Made by a program: the position numbers and the translations under genes | The notes under the pieces: model-generated | Database searches by the model: none | Seen by the model: only the letters and a program-made list of their open reading frames with translations | Told to the model about the DNA's origin: nothing | Shown: positions 1 through 9,323 of the stretch, one piece after another | How positions within the stretch are numbered: the first letter of the stretch is position 1 | How the letters are laid out: every line of letters begins with the position of its first letter | Source: a virus | Length of the DNA: 36,375 nucleotides | Strand: one strand, 5' to 3' | IMG/VR virus record: IMGVR_UViG_3300042476_000920 | Coordinates: 1 to 36,375 of that record

Positions 1-2
1 AC

Positions 3-1172
3 AATATTATTGCCCTTAGCTTAGGGGAAATAGGCACAATAGATTCCAGTCTAATGCTTATCGATGGCCAAACAATAGAGAGATTCTATGCTGAAGATTT
101 AACCTTTAATTATTTAATTGGGACTCCTACTTACTATAATGATGCGGCACAGGGTAGTTTACCTACCGAATTTAACTTCTTTGGTCAGTGTATAACTCCT
201 AACACCTATAATCTACTTGGTTCGTCCAGAAGGGCGCAATCTAAATCTACCTCCCAACAAGGGACAACGGTAGCAATTAATACTTGGCAAACCTCTAATT
301 GTTATGTTTCTGGGCGCAATGGTAATTCAGTCCTAATAACAAAAAATGCGGGTTCAACAAGTAACCCCGATGCCTACGCCCAGTCTAATGAAAATGTTAG
401 GGATGGGGGCGGTAGTATAGGTTGGAGTCTAACAAACAATCGTAGGGTAGCGGTAGGTTACGGTACTAGGGGTAGTAGCAATATTACTTATGGCATCCTT
501 AACGACATTGTAGTTACCCCCCAGCCTGTCCCCCCGTCTCCCCCTCCCCCCGCCGAACCCCTTACTGTTACTACTTATCCCGTCGTTTTAATCCATAACG
601 GTTCACCAGTAGCTATCTCCGGTGCAACTTGGTCAGTAAATGACACCTTTCAAGTTGAGTTGGGTAATGACGGGGGTAATAAAGTGGTTAAATATAGCCA
701 AAATGGAAATCTCCTAGTGGCGTACTCCGGTGTGAATTGGGGTAGTCTTCCAGCTAAGGGGGTAATTTATGATATAGGGACATCCATAAACATAACTTCT
801 TCTGTGGGTATAAGTTTCCCCACTGGTAATTTTGGGGTAGATGTTGTAAACTCTACTCAAGATACTGCCACACTGGTAGTCTATGAAGATGAGCAAGATT
901 CTATTGAAAATTGGAGTCGCTTCACACCTGCTGAAATTTATGAGGTTAACTCTGCTAGATTTAGGGTACTAAAGAAAAACGATGCAAGCCGTCAAATCAC
1001 TATTACCCCCTCAGTCAATATATCAGAAGATGATGACATTTATTGTGTTTGGGAATCTTATTATCAAACCAGTAAAAAAGTGACCAATATTGTGATAAAT
1101 TTTGAAGGTATGTTTTTCTCTCGTAGAAAACCGGTTAATGCTGATTCTGGGAAAGCAGGAGGTAAAAAGTAA
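3..1172 (+). CDS. Tail tip (lambda gpJ-like) protein, N-terminal part, truncated by window edge
   Basis: The reading frame is open from the first full codon at position 3, and the residues before the first ATG (54) read as ordinary coding sequence (ALSLGEIGTIDS, then LIDGQ). This matches the gpJ-type pattern 'LGEGEI-GIDS--IND', so the gene starts to the left of the window. gpJ-like proteins form the tail tip or central fibre of siphoviruses and contact the host. The middle holds a proline-rich linker (VPPSPPPPAEP, around 510-560), followed by a beta-rich region. The stop codon overlaps the next ATG (TAATG), so translation of the next gene is probably coupled. The split of a gpJ-like protein into two genes is inferred from the match of the next gene to the later part of gpJ. 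Confidence 0.6.
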   Translation, partial: NIIALSLGEIGTIDSSLMLIDGQTIERFYAEDLTFNYLIGTPTYYNDAAQGSLPTEFNFFGQCITPNTYNLLGSSRRAQSKSTSQQGTTVAINTWQTSNCYVSGRNGNSVLITKNAGSTSNPDAYAQSNENVRDGGGSIGWSLTNNRRVAVGYGTRGSSNITYGILNDIVVTPQPVPPSPPPPAEPLTVTTYPVVLIHNGSPVAISGATWSVNDTFQVELGNDGGNKVVKYSQNGNLLVAYSGVNWGSLPAKGVIYDIGTSINITSSVGISFPTGNFGVDVVNSTQDTATLVVYEDEQDSIENWSRFTPAEIYEVNSARFRVLKKNDASRQITITPSVNISEDDDIYCVWESYYQTSKKVTNIVINFEGMFFSRRKPVNADSGKAGGKK

Positions 1173-3025
1173 TGGGTGGTAAGACGCAAGCTGACGCATC
1201 CAATTTTGAAGATATTTATCCCTATGGGGTAGCCTTTGATGTATACATACAACCTCTGACTAATGAGGAAGGTGAACCAATAGCTTTTTCTGAGGGAAAT
1301 TGGCAATTCTTAAAGACAATTTTTATTAGGGAGAAATCTGAGAATGCTAAACAGTTTAAGTTTGAGATTCGTAATCTCCCTTATGGTCGCTACTATGTTA
1401 AGTTAAAACCGTATACTACTGCCCCTAGTAGCACATCAAATACCATAAAATTAAGTTGTACGGGGGAAAATGCGGAAATAACTACCCCTTACACTCTAAG
1501 AGGAAAAAATGTAGGCTTAAGGGGGGAGTTCTCATCGCAACCTTCTAACCAAGATATGGCAAAAACCATTAACTATGATGAGGAAAAGAGAATAGTATCG
1601 TCAGAAAGTGGTGCGCCCATCCGAATTACCACTGTTTCAGAAGTTGTCATACCCTCTGAAATAAGTAAAATTGCTAACTACAAGGGTGTAGCAATAGTGG
1701 GAGTGAAAATAAAGGCCTCTGACCGTATAAGTTCATCACCTGAAGTATCCTTCTTTGTCTCAGAAGGGAGAAAGATTCGTAATCATCTTCACTATGGGAC
1801 TCAACAATCTCTGACCCCTTCAAATCAAATTACTGATACTACCGTAGACTATTCAGAAATCCCTGAGTTAACCATTGGTCAAACCAAAGTAAGAAACTTA
1901 GATACTAAACAAGAGGGTGGTGTTACAGCTTTATCTAATAACCGTATCACGGCGGGTATTACCCTAAACCCAAAAGACCGCTATATTGTTTTTAATTATG
2001 CGGCTTCTAATTATTTCCCAGATATTTATGTGGATTGGCTAATTAACCCCGAAGGTGGTTTAGGTGCTGTTATTGATGGGGATGAGGACATTGATTACTC
2101 CTCAATTGTAGAGACTAGAAAATTTGTCCGAGAGAATGGATTCTTTTGGGACGGGGTTATCTCGGAAACAGAAAGTTTATCTTCTAAAGTAACTCAAGAA
2201 GCTGGTCTATCCTTACTCTACCCTTATTCACCTAATGGGTTATTCGGATTGACTATGGAGAACGAGGATAGATTACCAATAGCAGTTTTTAACTCATCTA
2301 ACATCCTTAAAGATTCCTTTGAAGAAAGTGTTCTACCTTGGCAAGATACCAGCGTTAACCAAGTGATTGTGGTCTATACGGATGGTACTGATAATCAACG
2401 CCCTGCTACCGCCGTTATAGCCCGTACACAAGAATTAGATAATGGCTGGGAAAAGTTAAACTCCATCACTATCCAAGCTCCTTCGATTACCAATCCTGAA
2501 CAGGCTAAAACCGTGGCAGGGGTAACTCTTAACTCTAAACGATTACAAGACCGTAACATTCGATTTAGAACTGCCACTCAGGGTTTATTCTTATCCCCTG
2601 GTGAAGCCATTTTAGTTCAACATCAGACCACTGAATTTAGTTATGAACTGTCTGGTTATGTGACTGAGACGGAGGATTATGATACCTTGGGGCAAACACA
2701 AAGAGTTCTTTTATCTCGTTACCCTTCACCATTTATAACTTCCGATTACCGTGCCACAATCCAACTCCAGACTACCGGTGAAGTTATCACTGATTTGCCA
2801 TTTACTCTGGAACAAGTGGGTGGTAAAACTTATATGAATCTTAGTGAACTACCGTCGCCCGTATCCCTGTATGACCCTGTGGTTGTTGGTAGAGATATGA
2901 TTGAAAATAAAGTTTATCGTATACAATCTCTTTCCATAAGTGAATCAGGAGAAATAAGTATCGATGCCGTAATTTGGTCGGATAAGCTTTTCGATTTCAC
3001 TAATCTGGAGTTTATTTTCCAATGA
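1172..3025 (+). CDS. Tail tip attachment protein J-like, second part
   Basis: A 617-residue protein resembling the middle and late part of lambda gpJ. A block at about residues 270-420 has the layout of the gpJ tip-attachment region: a 'P-DI-VDWLINPEGG' stretch, 'F-RENGFFWDGVISE', 'LL-PY-PNGLFGL-MENEDRLPIAVF', then 'NILKDSFEES-LPW-D--NQVIVVYTDG'. An N-terminal domain at residues 10-90 looks fibronectin-III-like. The ATG overlaps the previous stop, and the last bases overlap the next gene (ATGA), so this sits in a translationally coupled virion operon. I expect it to assemble with the upstream protein at the tail tip. The gpJ relationship is family recognition; the division of labour between the two halves is inference. 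Confidence 0.65.
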   Translation: MGGKTQADASNFEDIYPYGVAFDVYIQPLTNEEGEPIAFSEGNWQFLKTIFIREKSENAKQFKFEIRNLPYGRYYVKLKPYTTAPSSTSNTIKLSCTGENAEITTPYTLRGKNVGLRGEFSSQPSNQDMAKTINYDEEKRIVSSESGAPIRITTVSEVVIPSEISKIANYKGVAIVGVKIKASDRISSSPEVSFFVSEGRKIRNHLHYGTQQSLTPSNQITDTTVDYSEIPELTIGQTKVRNLDTKQEGGVTALSNNRITAGITLNPKDRYIVFNYAASNYFPDIYVDWLINPEGGLGAVIDGDEDIDYSSIVETRKFVRENGFFWDGVISETESLSSKVTQEAGLSLLYPYSPNGLFGLTMENEDRLPIAVFNSSNILKDSFEESVLPWQDTSVNQVIVVYTDGTDNQRPATAVIARTQELDNGWEKLNSITIQAPSITNPEQAKTVAGVTLNSKRLQDRNIRFRTATQGLFLSPGEAILVQHQTTEFSYELSGYVTETEDYDTLGQTQRVLLSRYPSPFITSDYRATIQLQTTGEVITDLPFTLEQVGGKTYMNLSELPSPVSLYDPVVVGRDMIENKVYRIQSLSISESGEISIDAVIWSDKLFDFTNLEFIFQ

Positions 3026-3456
3026 GCAATCTTTCTTTTCCTGCTATAACTCCTGATTTTATGCGAGAGATTGAATTACCTCCTTATGGTATCCATATAG
3101 TGACATTCCCTGATGGGGGGGAAGTTCGACAAGTCCTATCAGAGCAAAGCACAAAGTCCAAAGTCAAACTAGAGTTTATTAACCGTAATGCTGTTGAAGT
3201 AGGAAATGTGTTAAACTTTTATAAGAATACCAGAGGTGTTTTTGGTAGTTTTACACTACCCCTATCTATTTGGCGACACCCTCTAGTATTGACAAATGCC
3301 TATTCCAATCTCCTGAAAAATATTGTCTGGCGTTTTGACCGTCCAATTAGTATAAAAACCATTAGACAAGATGTATACTCTTTTGATACCTACCTAATAT
3401 CCGTATCGCCTGTAACACCGCCTAACCCCAATAGTTTCCCTGACCAAATTCTATGA
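3022..3456 (+). CDS. Putative tail/baseplate protein, short paralogue
   Basis: A 144-residue protein I do not recognise by name. It is clearly related to the N-terminal ~130 residues of the next gene. Both begin with a 'FP-----IEL/FTLP-FG' segment, then a 'G-E-R--' strand, a 'KLDV-F-N' strand, a helix with 'ELLDFYKN', a 'G-FGSF-LP---W' segment and an 'SIKT-R-DVYSFDT' segment. The two genes are therefore a tandem duplication of a small virion domain. Its start overlaps the previous stop (ATGA) and its stop overlaps the next ATG. Position directly after the gpJ-like genes suggests a tail-tip or baseplate accessory role. Confidence 0.5.
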   Translation: MSNLSFPAITPDFMREIELPPYGIHIVTFPDGGEVRQVLSEQSTKSKVKLEFINRNAVEVGNVLNFYKNTRGVFGSFTLPLSIWRHPLVLTNAYSNLLKNIVWRFDRPISIKTIRQDVYSFDTYLISVSPVTPPNPNSFPDQIL

Positions 3457-4763
3457 GTTTCCCTAACTTTCACCCTACAAGAATTGAGGGCTTTACTCTC
3501 CCTGATTTCGGACTTCTAACCATTGAAGACCAAGCAGGGGAAGAGCGTAGAGCTATGCAATACACTGGTGGTAGGGATGCTAAGTTGGACGTTTTTTTTG
3601 AAGGGCTTAATGAGTCTCAAATTCTTGAACTATTAGATTTCTATAAAAATATTTATAGCTCTGGGAGGGGGTTCGGTTTCCCCTCTAACTTTTTTGTCGG
3701 GCAAGAAATTTACTATGAGGCTTTGAAAAAATCTCTAGGTAAATTTTTACTTTATTTTACAAGCCCCCCCACTGTAAAAACTCTATACAGTGGTATCTAC
3801 AGCATAAGAACACAACTAAAGGCCAGTAATGCCTTCATTTCTGCCCCCTCCAAAATATATGTCACGTTACAAACTCAAACTTCTGTTAGTGCTATAGCCT
3901 CCACAACTTTTGTTGTTTGGAGTCAAGTGTCGGGTTCCCCTGTAACTTTCTCTGAACCTAACAGCTTAAACACTCTTGTGACTTCTCAAGGTGGTGTTTT
4001 TAACACTGTCAACGGACGGATTTTCTTAAAAATAGCATTGGTTGATAACCTTGATGTCTTCAGTCTTGTGGAGATAGTACCTTCCCCAACCAGTTTCGAT
4101 GTTTTAGGTGGTCTTAGCTTGTACCCCTCTGTCCCTGAACACCCCTCTAGCTTAAAGGTTTCCCCCCCTTTAATCTTTTCCCCCGCAGACTCCGAGGAAG
4201 CTTACTTCAAACGCAAAATAAATATTGACTCTGTTAGTTTTAGATGGTCTTTACCCGCTCAACCAGCTTTCTTAACCCACTTTAATATTGAGGTTTATAA
4301 CAAGCCTAATTGGGAATCTGTAGCTACTACCGAATCTAACTCTTATACTCTCCCCCCTAAAACTACTTTTCGTATAGTTTCTAGTTACAATATTGGCGGG
4401 CGTATCTTTTCCGTCCCCTCTGATATTTTCTATGTAGACCCCTTGATTCATCTTGATAGCTATGGTTATGGTTCAGATACAGTTAGCGAAATAAAAGTTA
4501 TCCCTTCTTTCCTAGAGAGCCGAGTTTTAGATTTATTTAATACTCAAAAGTTTCCAGAGAGTTTTTGGGATACCACTATAGGCTTTGTAGGCTCAAACCC
4601 TAATGAAAACCCTTTGCCTCTTTCCAACAGTTTCATCTTTGCTTATTCTCTTTCCAGTACCAACGACTCCCCCACTCAAAGTTCGTGGCACGCCCAAGTT
4701 TCTGTTATAGGCGGAATTAAATCTGTAACTGACTTAAATCTAGGTGGGGTAGTAATTGGCTAA
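3453..4763 (+). CDS. Putative tail/baseplate protein, long paralogue with C-terminal beta extension
   Basis: 436 residues. The first ~130 residues are a paralogue of the preceding 144-residue protein, including the aligned 'LPDFG', 'ELLDFYKNIY', 'GFGFPSNFFVG' and 'PPTVKTLYSGIYSIRTQL' segments. The remainder is Ser/Thr/Pro-rich and beta-predicted, with a fibronectin-III-like stretch around residues 245-330 ('SFRWSLPAQPAFLTHFNIEVY', later 'YNIGGRIFSVPSDIFYVDP'). This looks like a structural base domain fused to an adhesive or spacer region. It overlaps its neighbours by 4 nt and 1 nt (TAATG) and so belongs to the same coupled operon. Confidence 0.5.
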   Translation: MSFPNFHPTRIEGFTLPDFGLLTIEDQAGEERRAMQYTGGRDAKLDVFFEGLNESQILELLDFYKNIYSSGRGFGFPSNFFVGQEIYYEALKKSLGKFLLYFTSPPTVKTLYSGIYSIRTQLKASNAFISAPSKIYVTLQTQTSVSAIASTTFVVWSQVSGSPVTFSEPNSLNTLVTSQGGVFNTVNGRIFLKIALVDNLDVFSLVEIVPSPTSFDVLGGLSLYPSVPEHPSSLKVSPPLIFSPADSEEAYFKRKINIDSVSFRWSLPAQPAFLTHFNIEVYNKPNWESVATTESNSYTLPPKTTFRIVSSYNIGGRIFSVPSDIFYVDPLIHLDSYGYGSDTVSEIKVIPSFLESRVLDLFNTQKFPESFWDTTIGFVGSNPNENPLPLSNSFIFAYSLSSTNDSPTQSSWHAQVSVIGGIKSVTDLNLGGVVIG

Positions 4764-7432
4764 TGTTTAAAGCTATTGGTGAAGTAAGACTCGTTATTAC
4801 AGACACTCAAACGGGTCAACAAAAAGAAATTATAAAGAATAATACCTTCACTGAACGAGGGTATCAGGCGGCCATGAACTTGAATGGGTCTGTTTCAGGT
4901 CTAAAACAATCCCCATTTTCTAACCCCCAGAATATGGTAATTTCTACTTCCAGTGCTACCCCTAATCGGTATACTATTTCTGTTCCAGATATTATTGATG
5001 AGTGTCAAGACCCTTCTGGTGCTTCCGGGACAACCTGGGTAGAAGCTACAGAAGATACACCGATGTACGGTGAATTAAGGGGTAGATTAACCTTTACAGG
5101 GGCAAATCGTACTTTTCAAACTGTCGCTATAGTAGATAAGGGTTCGGGTGCGGCGGGTGTTGGTTTTACGACTGCCAATGCCTACGCTTACGTTAGATTT
5201 GAGTCCCCAGTCACTCAAGCCTCCTTTGAAACCATCGACATTTTTTATCGGGTCTACTTTATTAACAGCCCTGGGTTTGGTCTACCACTAGGGGGAGACT
5301 TTGTAAGACATCTCGGACGGCGTTTATTCGGTTTTGAGTCTATTGCCGAATTGATTGGAAGTAGCTCAGGCTCAGAGGAAAAACCTGGTCAGTATCCTAG
5401 TCTTACTAGCGTCCCTAATCCTGATAGTTATAACTTTTTTGCCGTAAGAGATACACTAGAAACCAACGTCTCAGCACAACCTATTAATAACGGTAGTTCT
5501 GGTTTGGCCACTTGGAGATATAATGAAAGCACTTCCCCTAGCCTTAGTTTTACCTTTGGTGGAACTTCCATAGGTCTAGATGCTTTCACTGGACGGGTTC
5601 TCAATTCTTTAGCTTTCGGGGTTATTCCTAGTAATAATAATCGGTGTATATCTGCTTTCCGCTTTGCTGACCCTAATCGAAGCCCTATTCAAACCTCTTG
5701 GGGTAAAAGAAATGGCGCACCTTCAGCTTTTTACGATGCTTCCTGGAGTGCCAACGGGACTGGTAGGGTTATCCCTTCTGGTTCTTGGACGGGTTTTTAC
5801 CCAGATATGTACCGTGTTCGCATTGTGGATTCTGGTAATGTGGGTTCAGCAACTTATAAGTTAGAACGTCAAAGATTTACTCACTACAACGGAAATTCTT
5901 GGGGACAAATTACTGACACCCCGCCCCATCTCTCACGGGGTAATACTGCTATCCCCTTTCCAGATTCACACGGACATCAAGATTTTCTTAATTACAAGGC
6001 TTTTTCAGAACGTAAGCTAATACGTTGGGATGCTACAGGTGTAGTCCTAATTGATATTTTCAATGGGGAATATAAGGTTTTTGATGCTGATAATGACCTG
6101 ACAGTTTCCAACGCTAATTTGCCAGTTACAAATATCAAACAGGTAGAAGTTGTTAATGGTCTCATCTATGTTGCTTGCTCTAACACGGGACTTTGGAGAA
6201 TTAACCCTGCTGGTGGTACAAATTCTATAACTTTACTATTGAATGAATCCGTCCACGGAGTTACCAGTATTTATTACCAAACTGGTTTAATTATTGTTGC
6301 TGTCACATCTAACGGATTTAGATGTTCCGATAATTGGTCTACTCTGTTCACCCCTTCTTCTACTTGGATTACTGATTTAGGTTTCTTTAGAGCTAAAGTA
6401 ATTGTAGGTTGTAAGTCGGCTAATCGTCCTAATGGTGAATTGGCTCTCTACCTTACTAATGGTTCCGACCGTAGGATTGTTTGGTGGTCACGGACTATTG
6501 CTAATGGTAACGCTATTGACGCATTTTCTTCAGGGGGTTTATTTGATTTAGAAAATACTATTCAATGCTCTACTTTTGGTGATTTTTGGCTTGCATCTTC
6601 CGCTAATAACAATACCAGGACTATGACGTTTGGTTCTACCAATAATCCTGTACTAGGTGGAGTTAATATTCATTACATGGACAATAATATCCCTGTTTTA
6701 GGGTTTTTTGATGAAAAAAATTCATATTATTTTTCTGCCCATTACAGTAATGCTTATGATGTTTTAATAAACGGTTCGGTTACGAGAGTTGAGGCTGTCA
6801 GTCCTTCCTACCCAAGCAATTCACCCCGTCCCCCTGGTACTCTTGTTTATCTGGGTAGAAATTTAGTATTTTCTTTTGGTAGTATTTATACTTGCTCGTA
6901 TGGGTGGGAAGAATGGGGCTGGGACGGCTCTACCTGGGTTGAGGGTCATTCAGGCTCTAAACTTACCCATAGCGGCTCTCAAGCCATTTTAGATGGTCTT
7001 TCTGTTCGATTTGAGAATGGTTCGGCTGGTACTGCTTTTACCACCACTGATTTCTACACAGTTCCCGTTTGTTACGGGGTTTTAGGGGATAACGCCCGCT
7101 ATGTGGACAGTTTCATCACAATTACTGCCTCTAATGTAACCTATCAGTCCAACATAGGAAGTTTAACTGTACCATCTTCCCCCCCATATAGTCTCCCTTT
7201 ACCAGCCTCTACAAATTCAAATTTTGCTGGTTTAATCGGTTCTGATGTAAATTCCATTTCCGTTTCTCTTAATGGTACACCCGTTCCTAATTCTAACTTA
7301 CTTTTTAATGGGGCTACCCCTCCTGAAGGCGGTTTAATCTCCTTCAACAACACCACTGGGACTGCCTTTTTCCATCCTTCCGATGCTGGAAAAACTTTCT
7401 CTGGTTATTACTCGTATTTGACCTCTGGTTAG
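4763..7432 (+). CDS. Large tail fibre / receptor-binding candidate
   Basis: An 889-residue protein starting in a TAATG overlap with the previous gene. The N-terminal ~170 residues (MFKAIGEVRLVITD, 'NTFTERGYQAAMNLNG') resemble virion-anchoring domains of phage fibres. Residues ~400-640 contain short repeated blade-like motifs ('LIRWDATGVVLIDI', 'QVEVVNGLIYVACSNTGLWRI', 'SIYYQTGLIIVAVTSNGFRC', 'VIVGCKSANRPNGELALYL'), suggesting a beta-propeller. The C-terminus is a Gly/Ser/Asn-rich beta region ending in 'GTAFFHPSDAGKTFSGYYSY'. It is the last and longest gene of the tail-tip operon, which fits a fibre. The receptor-binding role is inferred from size, composition and position only. Confidence 0.5.
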   Translation: MFKAIGEVRLVITDTQTGQQKEIIKNNTFTERGYQAAMNLNGSVSGLKQSPFSNPQNMVISTSSATPNRYTISVPDIIDECQDPSGASGTTWVEATEDTPMYGELRGRLTFTGANRTFQTVAIVDKGSGAAGVGFTTANAYAYVRFESPVTQASFETIDIFYRVYFINSPGFGLPLGGDFVRHLGRRLFGFESIAELIGSSSGSEEKPGQYPSLTSVPNPDSYNFFAVRDTLETNVSAQPINNGSSGLATWRYNESTSPSLSFTFGGTSIGLDAFTGRVLNSLAFGVIPSNNNRCISAFRFADPNRSPIQTSWGKRNGAPSAFYDASWSANGTGRVIPSGSWTGFYPDMYRVRIVDSGNVGSATYKLERQRFTHYNGNSWGQITDTPPHLSRGNTAIPFPDSHGHQDFLNYKAFSERKLIRWDATGVVLIDIFNGEYKVFDADNDLTVSNANLPVTNIKQVEVVNGLIYVACSNTGLWRINPAGGTNSITLLLNESVHGVTSIYYQTGLIIVAVTSNGFRCSDNWSTLFTPSSTWITDLGFFRAKVIVGCKSANRPNGELALYLTNGSDRRIVWWSRTIANGNAIDAFSSGGLFDLENTIQCSTFGDFWLASSANNNTRTMTFGSTNNPVLGGVNIHYMDNNIPVLGFFDEKNSYYFSAHYSNAYDVLINGSVTRVEAVSPSYPSNSPRPPGTLVYLGRNLVFSFGSIYTCSYGWEEWGWDGSTWVEGHSGSKLTHSGSQAILDGLSVRFENGSAGTAFTTTDFYTVPVCYGVLGDNARYVDSFITITASNVTYQSNIGSLTVPSSPPYSLPLPASTNSNFAGLIGSDVNSISVSLNGTPVPNSNLLFNGATPPEGGLISFNNTTGTAFFHPSDAGKTFSGYYSYLTSG

Positions 7433-7436
7433 ACAA

Positions 7437-7446
7437 TAACGCCCAA
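7437..7446 (+). promoter_or_regulatory. Late-gene motif TAACGCCCAA (site 1)
   Basis: TAACGCCCAA, 23 nt before the ATG at 7470, just after the stop of the fibre gene. Eighteen bases around it (TTAGACAATAACGCCCAA) are identical to the sequence upstream of the - strand gene starting at 10947. No -35/-10 pair accompanies it. A strong ribosome binding site (AGGAGG) lies between the motif and the start codon. Confidence 0.6.
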
Positions 7447-7469
7447 TCTGATGACAGCAGGAGGTTTTT

Positions 7470-7901
7470 ATGAGTTTAAATTTAAATGACTTAGGATTAG
7501 TTGATGTAGTTAGAGAAATTGTCGATAGTTTACAGGCGGGTGTGGTACACATTGTTCGTCCTTCGAGTATTGCCTCTAACCCCTTTGAGAGTTCGGATAA
7601 CACTCCCCTTTTAGTAGGGTCTTTCCCTTTAATATCTTTTAAGGATGGTACAATCCATGAAAGACTTCAATTTAGCTCCAATGCTTCTGGTATTTTCAGG
7701 TTTAAAATGGCTATTCCTAATGCAGAGGTCTTAGTTGGGGATTACGCATTTATTAATTGGTCTGAAGGTGTCCGTATTATTCCTGCTGTTGTAAAAGAAG
7801 TTAATTACAATTTATCTGCATTATCTCCAGTTACGGTTAATTCTAATGAGGGTGTTCCTTATACTTGGACACAGGTTCAGGAGTTATTAGCCGATGATTA
7901 G
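7470..7901 (+). CDS. Putative head-tail connector protein
   Basis: A 143-residue protein with an AGGAGG ribosome binding site 5 nt before its ATG. After an N-terminal helix ('DVVREIVDSLQAG') it is beta-rich with a hydrophobic strand pattern typical of small head-completion or stopper proteins. No named family is recognised from the sequence alone. It is first in a unit of four genes ending with the tail tube gene, and this order (connector, small protein, terminator, tube) is the usual one at the neck of siphoviruses. It is preceded by a TAACGCCCAA element rather than a sigma70 promoter. Its end overlaps the next gene by 8 nt. Confidence 0.4.
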   Translation: MSLNLNDLGLVDVVREIVDSLQAGVVHIVRPSSIASNPFESSDNTPLLVGSFPLISFKDGTIHERLQFSSNASGIFRFKMAIPNAEVLVGDYAFINWSEGVRIIPAVVKEVNYNLSALSPVTVNSNEGVPYTWTQVQELLADD

Positions 7902-8118
7902 AAGAAATAATTCAGAACTTAATAGGTTTAAACAAGATGTGCGTGTTAATCTCTTGGAAAAAGCCGAAATGGTTGCCCAAAGAACTGAGGGCGTTACTGT
8001 TTCTGTATCAAATGATACTATCTTTCTTTCTAGCGAGACTTCTATTCCGGAAGAAATTCTAGACCCAAAAATGCGCCCCCTTTCAGATGAACTTAAGAAG
8101 GAAATTGGAGGCTTTTAA
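7894..8118 (+). CDS. Small virion-operon protein, function unknown
   Basis: 74 residues: a charged N-terminal helix ('NSELNRFKQDVRVNLLEKAEMVAQR'-like composition), two short strands, and a tail ending 'LKKEIGGF'. It overlaps the previous gene by 8 nt and its TAA overlaps the next ATG (TAATG), so it is very probably translated as part of the neck-gene operon. The length and position are those of small head-tail joining proteins, but no specific motif is visible. Confidence 0.4.
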   Translation: MIRRNNSELNRFKQDVRVNLLEKAEMVAQRTEGVTVSVSNDTIFLSSETSIPEEILDPKMRPLSDELKKEIGGF

Positions 8119-8597
8119 TGTTAAGTATTGTTAAGCTAGAATCGGCTATTTTCACCCTATTAACCTCCAAATTTCCTCCTTCTTCAGGGATTACTTTTTC
8201 TAGTAATTATCCTCGAAGCCAAAAAGAACTCACACAAAATAAAACAATTGTCTGTATTAGTTCTATTTCCGATTCTGTGGAAGGTAAGATTATTACCAGA
8301 GAATTACTTCATCCTTTAGTTTCTTTAGCCATCTTTAGTATCGATTATTTCCGAAATAGACAAGTCCAAGAACTACTTATTTCTACTTTAGACTCTAGTA
8401 GTCCTTTTGAACTTATAATGCCCAATCAACAGGCTTTTCACTGGTTTTGTGAGAGACGTTTACCCCCCACGTTTACTCCTTCCTTAGAAATTTACTCTGG
8501 GGCTGTAGATTATCGGATTTTGCTTAGAGACTCCCCACCCCTGAACCGTAATTTCCAACCGTTGAGCATTAATTTAAGCTTGCCAATCGTTCAATAA
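8118..8597 (+). CDS. Putative tail terminator / tail completion protein
   Basis: 159 residues. The layout matches tail terminator proteins: an N-terminal helix ('LESAIFTLLTSKF'), then 'FSSNYPRSQKELTQNKTIVCISSI', a central beta pair ('HPLVSLAIFSIDYFRNR') and a helix ('VQELLISTLDSS'), followed by 'DYRILLRD'. Such proteins cap the tail tube and set the head-tail joint. It lies immediately before the major tail protein, where terminators usually sit. The assignment rests on fold-like pattern and gene order, not on a diagnostic motif. Confidence 0.4.
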   Translation: MLSIVKLESAIFTLLTSKFPPSSGITFSSNYPRSQKELTQNKTIVCISSISDSVEGKIITRELLHPLVSLAIFSIDYFRNRQVQELLISTLDSSSPFELIMPNQQAFHWFCERRLPPTFTPSLEIYSGAVDYRILLRDSPPLNRNFQPLSINLSLPIVQ

Positions 8598-8603
8598 ATT
8601 CCC

Positions 8604-8628
8604 TAACGCCCAATTTCATACTTGAAAT
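8604..8628 (+). promoter_or_regulatory. Late-gene motif TAACGCCCAA (site 2) with stem-loop
   Basis: TAACGCCCAA at 8604-8613, 37 nt before the ATG at 8651. Its last base begins a small stem-loop (ATTTCA/TGAAAT, 8613-8628). It lies in the 53-nt gap before the tail tube gene, giving that abundant protein its own signal. Confidence 0.55.
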
Positions 8629-8650
8629 CTCTATATTTGAGGCTACTTTA

Positions 8651-9292
8651 ATGGCAAAACGTGCCGGCCCTGCGCTAATCGAAATCGGTGAAGGTGCTTC
8701 CAAGATTACTTTGACTAATGATGACCAGCTTAATGATGCGGTTATCATGATTGAACGGGATGAGTTCCAACTTAAATCTCAAATTTCCTCCAAACCAGTT
8801 GGATACATTAAGGTGGGTATCGAAACAAAGCTAGAAATCTCGATTGCGGAGATTGATGCCGCTCAAATCGCTTTACTATTCGGCACTCCCCTTGTTACTG
8901 CTACTGACACGGTTAACTCTGTTAACTACACTATGACCAAAACGGAAGTTACTGACCAAGCTGGTCAGCTTATCACCGGTCAAAAAGTAGTTATCAAACC
9001 CTACCCTATTGTAGCTGACCCTGGCACTACTGCTCCTACTACCACTACCTATAACGGTAAAACTTATGCGACGATTCAGTTAGCTGAAGACGCTTTTGAT
9101 GCTGATGTTGCTCTTTTTAAAGCATGGGAAAATACAGTAATTACTTTCCCCAACGGTGCGCTCACATCTATTAATGGGTCTCGTTTATCGATGGGTTTAC
9201 AGACGCAACAAGAATTAAAAATTACAATCACCGGACTCCCTGACCCATTAACAGGGGTGAGAATGATTTACGGTGACGCAAGTATCGTATAA
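8651..9292 (+). CDS. Major tail protein (tail tube subunit)
   Basis: 213 residues. It opens 'MAKRAGPALIEIGEG', then a strand-rich core with 'GYIKVGIETKLEISIAEIDAAQIALLFGTP', the contrast pattern of siphovirus tube proteins (deviation strand plus 'E-D---LA-LFG'). After a Thr-rich loop ('PGTTAPTTTTYNG') it ends with 'GLQTQQELKITITGLPDPLTGVRMIYGDA'. It would polymerise into the non-contractile tail tube. It has its own TAACGCCCAA signal, and a strong terminator follows directly. Codon use includes more C-ending and G-containing codons than neighbouring genes, as expected for an abundant structural protein. The next tail genes (assembly chaperones, tape measure) are not adjacent. Confidence 0.65.
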   Translation: MAKRAGPALIEIGEGASKITLTNDDQLNDAVIMIERDEFQLKSQISSKPVGYIKVGIETKLEISIAEIDAAQIALLFGTPLVTATDTVNSVNYTMTKTEVTDQAGQLITGQKVVIKPYPIVADPGTTAPTTTTYNGKTYATIQLAEDAFDADVALFKAWENTVITFPNGALTSINGSRLSMGLQTQQELKITITGLPDPLTGVRMIYGDASIV

Positions 9293-9323
9293 ATACTTAG
9301 CCGCTTAGAGCTAATTGCAACCA

